53,402 bases of DNA from a virus. How positions within the stretch are numbered: position 1 is the first letter of the stretch; each line of letters opens with the position of its first letter. Below are positions 32,865 through 42,489 of this stretch, one piece after another. The stretch is taken from the IMG/VR virus record IMGVR_UViG_3300029267_000987, positions 1 to 53,402 of that record; one strand, given 5' to 3'. The position numbers and the translations under genes were made by a program. A model generated the notes under the pieces. It saw only the letters and a program-made list of their open reading frames with translations. It was not told the DNA's origin and made no database searches.

Positions 32865-33236
32865 CTACCTCCTGTCAGTATAACCAGTATAATGTGGTGC
32901 AAGTAGCTTACCTTTCAGCTCAGAAGCGGGACCAGCTGCTACTAATATAGCAGAGACCTTTATCTTCTCTACATACCAGCTTCCTTCTAGAATGATATGT
33001 TGAGTTTGACCAGCCGGAACAAGATTTTCAATGTCAGAATCAAGTGATTTCTGATGAACAATCGTTTCCTTAATATCCGCATAAGAGTAACGGACAATAA
33101 TATCTTCTCCGCCATTATTCTCTACAAGAAGATGTTTAGGCCCCATGTGGTTTCTAGTATCATGAAGGTCTATACAATTCGTTTCAGTCACGTTACTGTC
33201 AATCTCTTGATTTTCAAATTCAGCAATTAGAGCCAT
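32865..33236 (-). CDS. Small beta-rich virion protein, 123 aa
   Basis: Strand-rich protein (MALIAEFENQEIDSNVTETN...). Its position after the capsid genes and first in its promoter unit suggests a decoration or fibre-base protein. No family recognised. A TATA box lies about 110 bases upstream. Confidence 0.6.
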   Translation of the reverse strand: MALIAEFENQEIDSNVTETNCIDLHDTRNHMGPKHLLVENNGGEDIIVRYSYADIKETIVHQKSLDSDIENLVPAGQTQHIILEGSWYVEKIKVSAILVAAGPASELKGKLLAPHYTGYTDRR

Positions 33237-33344
33237 AAGATTCCTCCAGAGGTCGGATTTGCCCTGTCCTTCCCTGTTCCGCTTCAGCAGACTACATTTA
33301 GGAGTTTGGGCGTATGATGTATACTATACTTCATAGTATTATAT

Positions 33345-33354
33345 TATATATAAA
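33345..33354 (-). promoter_or_regulatory. TATA box (TTTATATATA) of the fibre-tail unit
   Basis: On the minus strand ACCTTTATATATAATA is a box A with its ACC context, as at 175 and 48,788. It lies between the capsid-unit terminator and the gene starting at 33,236, so tail and fibre genes can be transcribed apart from capsid genes. The 287-base gap holds only this promoter, the leader and the terminator. Confidence 0.6.
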
Positions 33355-33460
33355 GGTATGCATATTGAAGATGGGAAAAAGATAGAGAGTAGACAGGTTC
33401 ATATCTACTCTCTAAGGGGGAGGAGATTACTTATATTAGATAATAATCATAAATAGAAAT

Positions 33461-33494
33461 AAAAAGGAGGAGCAGAGAGGTGGACTGCTCCTCC
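33461..33494 (-). terminator. Hairpin and T-run terminator of the capsid unit
   Basis: On the minus strand GGAGGAGCAG and CTGCTCCTCC form a perfect 10-bp stem with a 9-base loop, followed by TTTTTATTTC. It lies 30 bases after the stop of the last capsid-unit gene. A weaker hairpin (AATCTCT/AGAGATT, 33,501-33,525) sits just before it. Confidence 0.8.
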
Positions 33495-33523
33495 GGGTGC
33501 AATCTCTAGGGAAACCAGAGAGA

Positions 33524-33931
33524 TTAGAGTGGTTCTGAGTCTAGTTGCGTGGGAGGAAAATCTTCAACCTCATGCCAGATTATCCTAATGTTCCATGCAA
33601 CATCTTCATCATCTGCATTAGTTCCGTATATCTCTAACGGCTCTCTAATGTAGAGTGGTGCTCCGTCTATAACATCTGCTCCTTTCAGCGTGTTCACGGT
33701 TGTGTCATAGCACTCTAGCGGAATGTCTCCAAAGGAGGCTTTCAGAACTAGGTCTATGAGGATTGATGTCGTAACGGCTCGACCATCTACAAGAATCGAG
33801 TCAATGCGGATGACTTTGTCAGCAGGGTCTAGTAATACCAGAAGATTCCTAGTATCATCTACCGTAGTCCCATCTAACAGTATGGGTTCTTTCGCAACGA
33901 GTTTTTCTAGGATTTGCTCCATATCTGCCAA
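33524..33931 (-). CDS. Probable capsid decoration or head-completion protein, 135 aa
   Basis: It directly follows the capsid gene. Helical start (MEQILEKLVAKE), then a beta-rich body. Strong terminator after it. By place it could be a decoration, capsid-stabilising or head-tail protein; no motif decides. Confidence 0.6.
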   Translation of the reverse strand: MADMEQILEKLVAKEPILLDGTTVDDTRNLLVLLDPADKVIRIDSILVDGRAVTTSILIDLVLKASFGDIPLECYDTTVNTLKGADVIDGAPLYIREPLEIYGTNADDEDVAWNIRIIWHEVEDFPPTQLDSEPL

Positions 33932-33943
33932 ACTCCCACCACC

Positions 33944-35092
33944 TTAAATGTAGCCAGACTTGATAGCCTTAGCATACTGATGGGCATTGAACAGACCACA
34001 TCCAAACAGTTCGTTCACAAGAGTTGGTTGAGATTTCTCCCATGTCTTGACCCGAAGGTCGCCAGACTTGGCTTCCATCTCTTCAACCTTAGCGACAGGT
34101 TTCTTCTTGTAGGTATACTTTCCAAGCCTTCCGCCTTTCTGACAGACGAAAGCGATACCCTCATACATCCTTTCAGAGACAAGGAAATTCACTCCGGCGG
34201 TCTTGCCTATTTCCCCATTCATCAGAACTGCATTGGAACCATACCTATCTGCATCTGTGAACCGGTCATCCTTCTCCAAGTCGTTCATCTCATTCTCATT
34301 CAGAACGCAGGTATTACCCTTACCGTAGCAAGAGCTTCTGATTTTGGTCTTGCCATTGACCACATCATCTCTGCCGAACCTCTTTACAGAGACGACTTCG
34401 AGAGCGTTAGTCAAATCAGAATAGATGTAATCACAGTTTGGATTACCGACTGTCGGGGCAGTGACAAACTCAATTCTGCCTCTGAAGAAATCAACGTAGA
34501 AATCTACGCCGATAGTCTGAGCAACAGGGCCAGCCCCATAGTCAGCAGTAAGTGTGGTAATCTCTAAAACCTTGTCGTGGTCTAGGGCGAACCTCTTGGC
34601 GGTTCCAGTGGCAGCAGACAATACTTCGCCAGTTACCACAGTAGCCTGAAGGACTTCGTTCCAGACACGAGAGTCAGACTTTCTTGCCATACCAGCAGCA
34701 AGAGCATGTTCTGTTTCAACCACAGCATTAATATCCATTGCGTCTATCGCATCTTCGTAGACGATTTCTGAATGACCAAATTTGGTTGGAATTGAATCTA
34801 CTGTGGAGAAAACTTCAGGAGTCAGAACCGGAGGAACATCGTCACCAGCATTGAAATCCCGAGCATCTGACATCGGAGCAGCTTTCCTGTAAGTTCTGAT
34901 TCTACCTGGTTTTCCGACTAGCTTGGTATCTTCCTCAAGAATCTGCTTACCTACTAACATCGGCTCCAAGTCGTGGATTATGTCTTTGGTAATCAGCTTC
35001 TGTATACCAGATGAGGTAACATCAGCTTCGTCAAAGGTAAAATCTTCGAACTTCAGTTCTATGCCATCCTGATACTTTTTCTTGTATTTCAT
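33944..35092 (-). CDS. Major capsid protein, HK97-like, 382 aa
   Basis: It follows the scaffold gene and is the expected length. Pattern: N-arm (YKKKYQDGIELKF), a long helix region around DAIDAMDINAVVETEHAL (the spine helix), then beta-rich A and P domains, and a basic, helical end. It matches HK97-fold capsid proteins of archaeal and bacterial tailed viruses in layout rather than by a single motif. ATG 35,092 is 6 bases from AGGTG. A dedicated promoter upstream of the scaffold suits high expression. Confidence 0.8.
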   Translation of the reverse strand: MKYKKKYQDGIELKFEDFTFDEADVTSSGIQKLITKDIIHDLEPMLVGKQILEEDTKLVGKPGRIRTYRKAAPMSDARDFNAGDDVPPVLTPEVFSTVDSIPTKFGHSEIVYEDAIDAMDINAVVETEHALAAGMARKSDSRVWNEVLQATVVTGEVLSAATGTAKRFALDHDKVLEITTLTADYGAGPVAQTIGVDFYVDFFRGRIEFVTAPTVGNPNCDYIYSDLTNALEVVSVKRFGRDDVVNGKTKIRSSCYGKGNTCVLNENEMNDLEKDDRFTDADRYGSNAVLMNGEIGKTAGVNFLVSERMYEGIAFVCQKGGRLGKYTYKKKPVAKVEEMEAKSGDLRVKTWEKSQPTLVNELFGCGLFNAHQYAKAIKSGYI

Positions 35093-35101
35093 CTGCATCA
35101 C

Positions 35102-35659
35102 CTAGAAGGAAAGACCGCCTTCAATTCCTTTCAACAGAGCAACGGCTCCGCTACCTGGAACGTGGTCATCTGAGAAATCCTCTTCATCCTCAGTCTCTTC
35201 CTCTTCAGGTGGGTCTTTCTTCGGAGGTTCAGACGACTTCGGATTAGGTTCGTCATCATCGTTATCTTCTGATAACTTGTTCTTCAGCTCTTCAAGTTCC
35301 TTCTGTTGAGCTTCGAACTTCTCGGTCATGGTCTGGAGGAGAGCGAAAGTCTCGTCATCCTTCTTCTTGTCCTTCTTGTTCTCTTCCATCCATTTCTTCA
35401 GACCATCGGGGATAGAACCTTTGTCATCTTTCTTCTTCTTATCATCATCTTCTTCAGGTTCATCCTCTTCAGGTTCGCCAGGAGAGGGATATTCATCTCC
35501 CTTCTTCTTAACGAACAACTGACCATCCTTTAACTCTAAGTGGAACTTATCTGTGGGAATTCCCACCCCATCCTTAGAGTCCGAATCAGTCTTAACTCCA
35601 AGCTCTTCTAATTGCTTCTTCAGAGCATCGAAGTCTGAGGGTTTGTCGGTATCTGACAT
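35102..35659 (-). CDS. Capsid scaffold protein, 185 aa
   Basis: Highly acidic and Lys-rich low-complexity protein with coiled coils (MTEKFEAQQKELEELKNKL) and a short hydrophobic end, placed immediately before the major capsid protein. This is the usual form of a scaffold. It is probably removed by the protease domain of the upstream 1,800-residue protein. Confidence 0.75.
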   Translation of the reverse strand: MSDTDKPSDFDALKKQLEELGVKTDSDSKDGVGIPTDKFHLELKDGQLFVKKKGDEYPSPGEPEEDEPEEDDDKKKKDDKGSIPDGLKKWMEENKKDKKKDDETFALLQTMTEKFEAQQKELEELKNKLSEDNDDDEPNPKSSEPPKKDPPEEEETEDEEDFSDDHVPGSGAVALLKGIEGGLSF

Positions 35660-35712
35660 TTTTAACCACCAGTGTATAAATTTTACACTTAGTTCATATT
35701 ATACATATATGC

Positions 35713-35722
35713 TATATATAAA
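35713..35722 (-). promoter_or_regulatory. TATA box (TTTATATATA) of the capsid unit
   Basis: Reads TTTATATATA on the minus strand, between the stop of the 1,800-residue gene and the scaffold start at 35,659. Initiation would fall near 35,690, leaving a leader of about 30 bases with GGTGG as ribosome-binding site. Confidence 0.65.
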
Positions 35723-35738
35723 GTTATGTATATAGTAT

Positions 35739-38700
35739 TTAGAGGGTCTTTGGTAGAATACCTTTGGGAAATGTCTTACACTTATCCCCCTGACAAGCAA
35801 CCTGTATTTGAGCATTGGAAACAGCTGGAGAGTGACAGATTGCAGCTCCACAGATAGCTAACCAATCAGGGTCACCATTCTCATCAGAGGAAAATGCAAC
35901 TTCTGCTGATATTTGATACGTTCCATTATTGATAGCAGTTATGGCATCCTTATCTGTTACTACTCCATCAAACATCAAGGCTCCTTTCTTCCATTCATTA
36001 TCTAGTTCACAATACCATTTCTCATTATCATCCCACCAGATATTAGTCATTATTCCACCTCTACTACTCTCTTCTCTGTTGTGGAAAAAATTGATATAGG
36101 CAAGATTAGTTCCTCTATGAATCGGTTCTAATACGGCATTCTGAACAACTTCCCGTCTGTAAGTCTTACCTTTATGTTCACCTTGTCGGAATAGAAATCC
36201 CTTCTCTATCCTAAGACTACCATCTTCACGCATACTAGATTTCTTGATAACAAAATCCATATGCTCAATAGAGAAATCATGTTCTTCATAGGAGTCCCTA
36301 GAGACAGTCCAAATCTGAGTTCCCTTCTCCTGCTTGAAGTTATAGATACCTTTAACAGATTTACCTTTCATTCTGATTTTCATGAAGTCAGGATGAAGAG
36401 AAAGAATCTCTCCCATGCCTTCATCTAGTAAGGAAATATGAGAGGGTGTGTCTTTAGTAGGATTCAAGGGATGACCAGGTTTAACATCTCCATCTATTCG
36501 AACATACTTCAGATTCCTATCCTCCATCACGGATGCAGTTTTAGTTTCAACTGGATTCCGTTCAGTAGCATATGAGAATACCTTACCACCCAGTAGTATG
36601 TTGAAGTAGAATATAGTTCGACTAGGCCCAGCTCTAACTATTTCAGTCCCCCTCCAGGTTTGCTTCTGTAATGTGAAGTAGGTATCTATCGGAGGGGTGA
36701 TGTTGGGTAGTTCAAGGTTCTCTATCTTACCTCTCATCTCTTTCCGCAATCTATTACGAATCTTCAATCTCTCAGATTCATCCTCATGTTTCCAGTAGCG
36801 GAATCCTTCTGGAACTTTCTTTTCTACGGATTTAGGTAAGGCAGATATGTTATAAGGAGGAACCCAACCAACCTTCTCGGCTCTGGCTGTCAGAACATAT
36901 GGTGGATTATTTGTCGGGAAGAAGAACCAGACCATCTTACTCTTACCTGTCTTGTCACTCCAAACATTCTTCAAGAGTCTATCTACATACTTACCTTTCA
37001 GAATACGACCATGATAGACATATTCATGGAAGTGAGGTTTCAGGGTAAGGGACTCTACTTCACCTTTATCCAGATTGATTAGATATCCAGGATTATGCTT
37101 AGTGGCTCCTGGTTCCTCTACTGGGATATAACCTTCCTTATCCCACCATTCTAGAGGGACAAGAGCTTTCTTCTGAGACAAGAACTTCTTTCGTGGGTCA
37201 GTCAGGCTCTTCTTCAACTCTGGCCATATCTCCTTATAGAATAGATTCTTAGCATCAGTGAAGTTCTTAGGTTCACGACTTAACTGGAAATTCTCGTGTT
37301 CTGTATCAGAGAACTTAGTGAATCCAATATCATGAGTCATTCCAACACCCCATGATTTAGTTACTTGTCGTCTATCATCTAAATGGATAGACCGACCACG
37401 AATATGAGCTTGTAGAACAAACTGGGGTTTTTCTACTTCAGGATAGGTTAAGTATGGGTCTGTAAAGTCCTCCATATCAAATTCAAAGTCTGAAACAGCT
37501 TCACGATATTCTTGGGGCATCTTCTTCTCTGTGTCTTCAGATTTAGTTTCTTTATTCAATCTATCAGCTAACTTAACAGTATTAGGCACATCCAGGTCAT
37601 CACGCCATTCTAGGAAGCGAGGGTTAAACCAGTTGAACCAAATGTCATCTGTATCAGGGTCAAGGTATTTATTCAGATTCACAAACTCAACTCTGATAAT
37701 ATCTCCCTTACGGAGAACTCTTGGGGGGCTGATAGCCTTTGAGATAGTTACGTTATATGTCCAACCGACGGGAATTATCTTATCACCAGAATCTGAGGAG
37801 ACACCACACAGATAGTTAAATGTCCCTTTCGTCTCAGTCTCTTTCACTTTGATAATCTGACAATCCAGGAAAGCAGTATTCTTAAACTTAACCCATTTAC
37901 GGGTCAGACCGGATAGGGGATAGGTGGAGGATAGGACTTTGATAACAGCTCCTTCAGAACCCTTAACCTTCCTCTGTGTATTAATAGCTTTCCGCAACTC
38001 ACCAGAATTCTTAGCTATCATAATTGGGATGACGTTCAGAAATTCAAACTTACCTTTCTTAGCAAAGTCTTGCATATTGTCAGGTCTAAATCGTAGTGGA
38101 TGCTCTTTCATCTCAATCTTCTTAGATTGCTTAGATTTATCAATAACCTTCTGGATACCAGAGTCATCTACGTCACCCTCATCTACTGTGAACCCTTCAA
38201 TATCTTCATAGTAAGGACTGAATCCCCTCTCTAGAAATGTGCGTCTAGATGATAAATCCTTAGTGTGAATATCCTTATCAGACCAATAGACCGTATCATA
38301 TATATTCATCTTAAAGGGTGAATCATCTGGGTCACCTTTAGAATGAGCATATCCTGACACAAACTGTCTACCCATATGCTTACCTTTATCTGTCGTTCCT
38401 GTAATCTCACCAATTACTACAAAATCTTCAGGAATACGGAGAGCTTCTTCAACAGCTGTTGGGAAGCGATGAGTCAGGTCCCCACCGTCATCAGAATAAA
38501 GACGAACCTTACTACCAACCTTATGAAGCTGAGCTGATAGACCATCATACTTCTGGTCTACTTCAACCGGATATTCACTTCCAATCGTTTCGACAACTGA
38601 ATCTATATCATAAGCTTCCAGACGCTTATAGCCTTTGATACCCTTAGCCTGCCAGAAGAATCTACCTGGTTCTATCTTATCTTCTGATTTAGATTTAGCT

Positions 38701-41141
38701 GCTTCAGATTGTCTAGTGGGTGTGAGGAAATGAGCCTCAGATATTTCATCTCGACAGAAGTTGTCAAACCCTTCAGCAGTTCTAAACTTTAGATTACTAA
38801 GCGACTGATTAGACATGAGGAACAGGAGTTCTTCTTCACCAGAATGCATCTTTGGTTTAGGGAAGATATATTTGTAGGGTATCTTCTTAATCTTGATATT
38901 ACTAAAGAATTTCTTCAAGAATCTGGTAAGCTTACCCCTGGGAACAGTCTTAGATGTTTTGTAAGATAGCAGGACATAGTTGAACTTAGATTTGGCAGGT
39001 TCAAGGACTTTGCCCAATCTATCGTAGAAATTATCAGGAGTCCAGTTTCCTGACAGTTTCAAATTCTCAGCGTTTCCAAATACTACATGCTCCCAGTAAT
39101 CATATCTCTTATAGTAGTCTTTAGTGTTACCAGTCTCAGATACGTAAGGGGGGTCTAGGTAAAGGATAGATTGACCATCAGGTAATTCAGATATAGATTT
39201 AAGGAAGTTCGATATATCAGAACGGACAAAGCGAGACTTACCACCTTTATCTGTTATGAACTTATTATACATGGCAGTCCATTTCCTTATACCAGATTTC
39301 ATTATGTTTAGCATAGAGGTATTTTCTTTCTTCATTCTAGCATAAACTCTCTGATGAATACCGTCACGTAGGCCACCACCAAAACACATACTACCAGCAA
39401 CAGAGAGCATAACAGCCTTAGCTATCTCCCTTTTAGGTGAAGGCATCGAATCTGCTACCTTACGATAGCCATCCATATATTTCTTACAGGATGGGGTGAA
39501 GTTTATATTCGACAGTGACAGATTTGTCATATGACCATTCTCAGGTTTAGCAGAAAGTAATACATTCAGGTCATTATCGGATAAGGTAGTAGTGTTGTTA
39601 GATACAACAGCACTATGAATCACTTGACCAATCTTAGATACATCTACTCCAACAACATCTAAGCCAATCTTCTTAGAGAAATAAGAGACAACACCAGAGC
39701 CAGAAAAGCCATCCACCATAAATCTAACATCTGATGGAATAGTCTCTAGTATAGTTTTAATGATTTTACGCTTAGAACCTAGATAAGCAAAGGGATAGGA
39801 GACAAAATCATCTGTCTCGAATGTGAAATCAGCCTCCATATGTTCTACTTTCATAGTAGATAGAGAGGTTTGTAGGTCATATACAGGAACATAATCTGTA
39901 AATGGGCCAAAATAGTCTTGTTTATTATTGTAGTGGAAGTGGAATCTAGGCCACCATTCTTTAGGAAATTGGCGATAAATGCGGAATTCAAGGGGCAGAT
40001 TAGGCTTACGCTGGTTGATTAATACATCTATATCACCCTCAGTAAACCCATGTGTAACTATTCCACCTACTAAGTAGGCTAAGGGTTTAGTTATTTTAAA
40101 GGGTTTTAGAGTAGAAAGAACCTCTTCCAATTGGATATGATTAAGCCCTTTAGATAGACCACCTCTATTAACATGAGCATACTGACCGATACCAGGTCTA
40201 TCATCTCTCCTCATCTTCCCCCCACATTCTGGACATTTTATATCTTCACAATGTTTATCTGTTTTGATAATATGTCCACACTCAAGACATTCACACTCCC
40301 AATCAGACTCAGAATTGAGAGACTTAGATATATTTATAGCACGAAGCATCTTCTCTGTCTCGGATTTATCAGTATGACAGCTACCAGGTAAGATACTATC
40401 TGACCCTTCTTTCCTGATACACCACTTACTACCCCTTCGGACTATCACATTATCTTCAGTTTCAATGAAGTCTACATCATAGTATTCAGAGAATATATCT
40501 TTATTCTTAATACGGCTAACAGCTCTATCAAGTAATTCTGCTTCCGGTGTCCCTTCTTCAGGCAACTTGAATCTCATACCTCTTTTCAGAATCTCCCTCA
40601 GTATGATTTGAGCCGTATTCTCTATGTCCTCTCTAGAATACTTAGGGTGCTTACCTGTTTTCTTCCAGACCTTATACCATGATTCTAGAATACGCCAATC
40701 ATCTAGTAATTGAATATCATCTATCTTACGTGGGTCATAGTTATAAGGGTCAATCAGTTGGACAGAGTGATGCGGGTCAGTTTTTATTTCTAGATTGAAT
40801 ATAAAATCTTTCCCATCTTGTGGTTCTATTACAACTGGTTCATTGAAAGGTCGGAATCTGAAAACGTATCCATATGCTGGATATTTGAAATGATTATTAA
40901 AGTTATCAGAATTGTAACCATGCAGAGGTCCCAACTCCTCTAACATACCTTCACCAGCAATATCAAGAATCTTGTAGATATAAATAGAACCAGGAGAGAA
41001 TATCTGGGAATTATCAGAATCTGGATAGAGGATATAATCTTGTCCAAACGTTTCATCGAACTTATCTTGTCTGATGAATATCTTAATAGAGTTCGTGGTA
41101 ATCAGGTCTACTTCATTCTGTGTCAGACGTATCGCTTTCAT
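35739..41141 (-). CDS. Giant multi-enzyme protein: nucleotidyltransferase, Dam methylase, DNA ligase, LigD-type segments, prohead protease
   Basis: 1,800 residues between portal and scaffold, the place of a capsid protease. In order: an unassigned N-terminus; a zinc ribbon (about 280-310, CECLECGH/CPECGGK); a minimal nucleotidyltransferase (about 355-375, LVGGIVTHGFTEGDIDVLI); a D12-class adenine methyltransferase with AYLGSKRK (452-459), FSGSG and DPPY (about 660); an ATP-dependent DNA ligase with KYDG (about 862), VIGEI, EGAVIK and KWVKFK (about 1080), then an OB fold; two segments like the LigD phosphoesterase (QFVLQAHIRG near 1240; YFTLQKQTWRG near 1470); and a prohead-protease-like end (about 1590-1800) with FHN and ISAEV as likely His and Ser. 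All ligase motifs look intact. No internal stop is seen. GGAGGTGA precedes the ATG. Confidence 0.85.
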   Translation of the reverse strand: MKAIRLTQNEVDLITTNSIKIFIRQDKFDETFGQDYILYPDSDNSQIFSPGSIYIYKILDIAGEGMLEELGPLHGYNSDNFNNHFKYPAYGYVFRFRPFNEPVVIEPQDGKDFIFNLEIKTDPHHSVQLIDPYNYDPRKIDDIQLLDDWRILESWYKVWKKTGKHPKYSREDIENTAQIILREILKRGMRFKLPEEGTPEAELLDRAVSRIKNKDIFSEYYDVDFIETEDNVIVRRGSKWCIRKEGSDSILPGSCHTDKSETEKMLRAINISKSLNSESDWECECLECGHIIKTDKHCEDIKCPECGGKMRRDDRPGIGQYAHVNRGGLSKGLNHIQLEEVLSTLKPFKITKPLAYLVGGIVTHGFTEGDIDVLINQRKPNLPLEFRIYRQFPKEWWPRFHFHYNNKQDYFGPFTDYVPVYDLQTSLSTMKVEHMEADFTFETDDFVSYPFAYLGSKRKIIKTILETIPSDVRFMVDGFSGSGVVSYFSKKIGLDVVGVDVSKIGQVIHSAVVSNNTTTLSDNDLNVLLSAKPENGHMTNLSLSNINFTPSCKKYMDGYRKVADSMPSPKREIAKAVMLSVAGSMCFGGGLRDGIHQRVYARMKKENTSMLNIMKSGIRKWTAMYNKFITDKGGKSRFVRSDISNFLKSISELPDGQSILYLDPPYVSETGNTKDYYKRYDYWEHVVFGNAENLKLSGNWTPDNFYDRLGKVLEPAKSKFNYVLLSYKTSKTVPRGKLTRFLKKFFSNIKIKKIPYKYIFPKPKMHSGEEELLFLMSNQSLSNLKFRTAEGFDNFCRDEISEAHFLTPTRQSEAAKSKSEDKIEPGRFFWQAKGIKGYKRLEAYDIDSVVETIGSEYPVEVDQKYDGLSAQLHKVGSKVRLYSDDGGDLTHRFPTAVEEALRIPEDFVVIGEITGTTDKGKHMGRQFVSGYAHSKGDPDDSPFKMNIYDTVYWSDKDIHTKDLSSRRTFLERGFSPYYEDIEGFTVDEGDVDDSGIQKVIDKSKQSKKIEMKEHPLRFRPDNMQDFAKKGKFEFLNVIPIMIAKNSGELRKAINTQRKVKGSEGAVIKVLSSTYPLSGLTRKWVKFKNTAFLDCQIIKVKETETKGTFNYLCGVSSDSGDKIIPVGWTYNVTISKAISPPRVLRKGDIIRVEFVNLNKYLDPDTDDIWFNWFNPRFLEWRDDLDVPNTVKLADRLNKETKSEDTEKKMPQEYREAVSDFEFDMEDFTDPYLTYPEVEKPQFVLQAHIRGRSIHLDDRRQVTKSWGVGMTHDIGFTKFSDTEHENFQLSREPKNFTDAKNLFYKEIWPELKKSLTDPRKKFLSQKKALVPLEWWDKEGYIPVEEPGATKHNPGYLINLDKGEVESLTLKPHFHEYVYHGRILKGKYVDRLLKNVWSDKTGKSKMVWFFFPTNNPPYVLTARAEKVGWVPPYNISALPKSVEKKVPEGFRYWKHEDESERLKIRNRLRKEMRGKIENLELPNITPPIDTYFTLQKQTWRGTEIVRAGPSRTIFYFNILLGGKVFSYATERNPVETKTASVMEDRNLKYVRIDGDVKPGHPLNPTKDTPSHISLLDEGMGEILSLHPDFMKIRMKGKSVKGIYNFKQEKGTQIWTVSRDSYEEHDFSIEHMDFVIKKSSMREDGSLRIEKGFLFRQGEHKGKTYRREVVQNAVLEPIHRGTNLAYINFFHNREESSRGGIMTNIWWDDNEKWYCELDNEWKKGALMFDGVVTDKDAITAINNGTYQISAEVAFSSDENGDPDWLAICGAAICHSPAVSNAQIQVACQGDKCKTFPKGILPKTL

Positions 41142-42487
41142 CAGTTCACCTCCATCAGTTTCTCAGCCTTATCAACTAATTCGTCATGAGTCTCAAGACC
41201 AATCATTTCTAACAGCTTACGTCTAATCTTCTCATTCTCTTCTTCATCTTTCCCATAGAGGACTTCTGCTTTAGCCATACGGAAAATTTGCATAATCTTC
41301 TCTTTTGCAGAGGCCGTCAGAATCTCATCGTAATTTATCCAGACCTCAACTTCTGGTCTACCAGTCCACGCAGATATGGCAGCTTCCATCCCTAAGCTAC
41401 GAACAAATGATTTCAGACGAATCTCATAAAATTCAGACAGGACATCTAATCCACGTGAAGGCTGATCTTCCATTGTCATCAGGTAGATAGGAAGAGGTAG
41501 ACCAATCATAGCAGCTTCAATACGTCTACCAGCCATCTCATCTTCATAGATTGACTTACCTGTATTAGTAGGTAACATATTATCCATGAACTCTATCTTC
41601 ATATATTCAGGATAAACTGCTGCAACACTGTTTGGATTTACTATCTGTTCCGCTACCTTCTTAGCTTCACCTTTCCTCTTATTAGTTGAAGGTATACGTT
41701 CATTACCATATTGGACAATAGGAACAGGATATCCCTGACGGAAAGCTCTCTGAGTCCTAGCATCTTGGATAGCAAGAATCTGTTTTGTATTGTTATAGAG
41801 TAATTCTCCCCAGCCCCAAGCCCACTCAGTGTTATGGATTTGGATAAATGGTGACCAGAGACAATCCTTTCCAAATAGATACTTCTCTTCTCTAGTTTTC
41901 TCATCTGTTATACCAACAGGTCTACCGTTCTTAGTCATAACATCTCTATATCCTCTCTGACTATTAGGGTCTCTAATAAGTTCATATTGTCTAATATCCA
42001 TCACTAAAAAGTCTTTAATGTTCTTAGACTTACCTCCCTTAACTAATTCAATGAGAGTATTTCCAAAGATTCCCTGGTGGAAGGGAGCCATACGGAGAAA
42101 AACCTGCTGGAAGTGTGACCTGTTTTCAGGATAAATCTCTTTGAAGAATTGTTCTGATAACTTCTTATCATCTATATGTATTTTAGTAGGGTCTATTAGT
42201 TCTTGGCAGGCAGTCTGATACATGTGGATACCAGAGAGGAGTAATGGGTTAGAGAACACTTGAGACTCAAGTTCATAGAAGCTCTTACGGGGAAGTGCAT
42301 TATCTTTACTCTCCCAAGACTTAACCCGTAACCGTTCCTTTATGTAATCTAGAAAGGTAATGCTCTTAGATGTAATTCCAAATCCTTTCCCATCATCTCT
42401 GTGATGTTTATAGTCAGATTCGCTCACCCTCTTATACCTGTGTTTAGGCCTCTTAGCCTTCTTTCTATTATCTCTGAACGGCCACAT
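41141..42487 (-). CDS. Portal protein, 448 aa
   Basis: It follows the large terminase. Helical segments include LSGIHMYQTACQELID, then LAIQDARTQRAFRQGYP, a central MLPTNTGKSIYEDEMAGRR, and PIYLMTMEDQPSRGLDVLSE, a layout typical of portal proteins. AGGTGGT is 4 bases before ATG 42,487. The stop overlaps the start of the giant protein (TGATG). Confidence 0.8.
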   Translation of the reverse strand: MWPFRDNRKKAKRPKHRYKRVSESDYKHHRDDGKGFGITSKSITFLDYIKERLRVKSWESKDNALPRKSFYELESQVFSNPLLLSGIHMYQTACQELIDPTKIHIDDKKLSEQFFKEIYPENRSHFQQVFLRMAPFHQGIFGNTLIELVKGGKSKNIKDFLVMDIRQYELIRDPNSQRGYRDVMTKNGRPVGITDEKTREEKYLFGKDCLWSPFIQIHNTEWAWGWGELLYNNTKQILAIQDARTQRAFRQGYPVPIVQYGNERIPSTNKRKGEAKKVAEQIVNPNSVAAVYPEYMKIEFMDNMLPTNTGKSIYEDEMAGRRIEAAMIGLPLPIYLMTMEDQPSRGLDVLSEFYEIRLKSFVRSLGMEAAISAWTGRPEVEVWINYDEILTASAKEKIMQIFRMAKAEVLYGKDEEENEKIRRKLLEMIGLETHDELVDKAEKLMEVN

Positions 42488-42489
42488 GT

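Noticed and set aside
35306-35533. Hydrophobic plus-strand frames opposite the scaffold gene
   Set aside because: These are complements of Glu/Lys-rich codons of the scaffold and lack their own signals.
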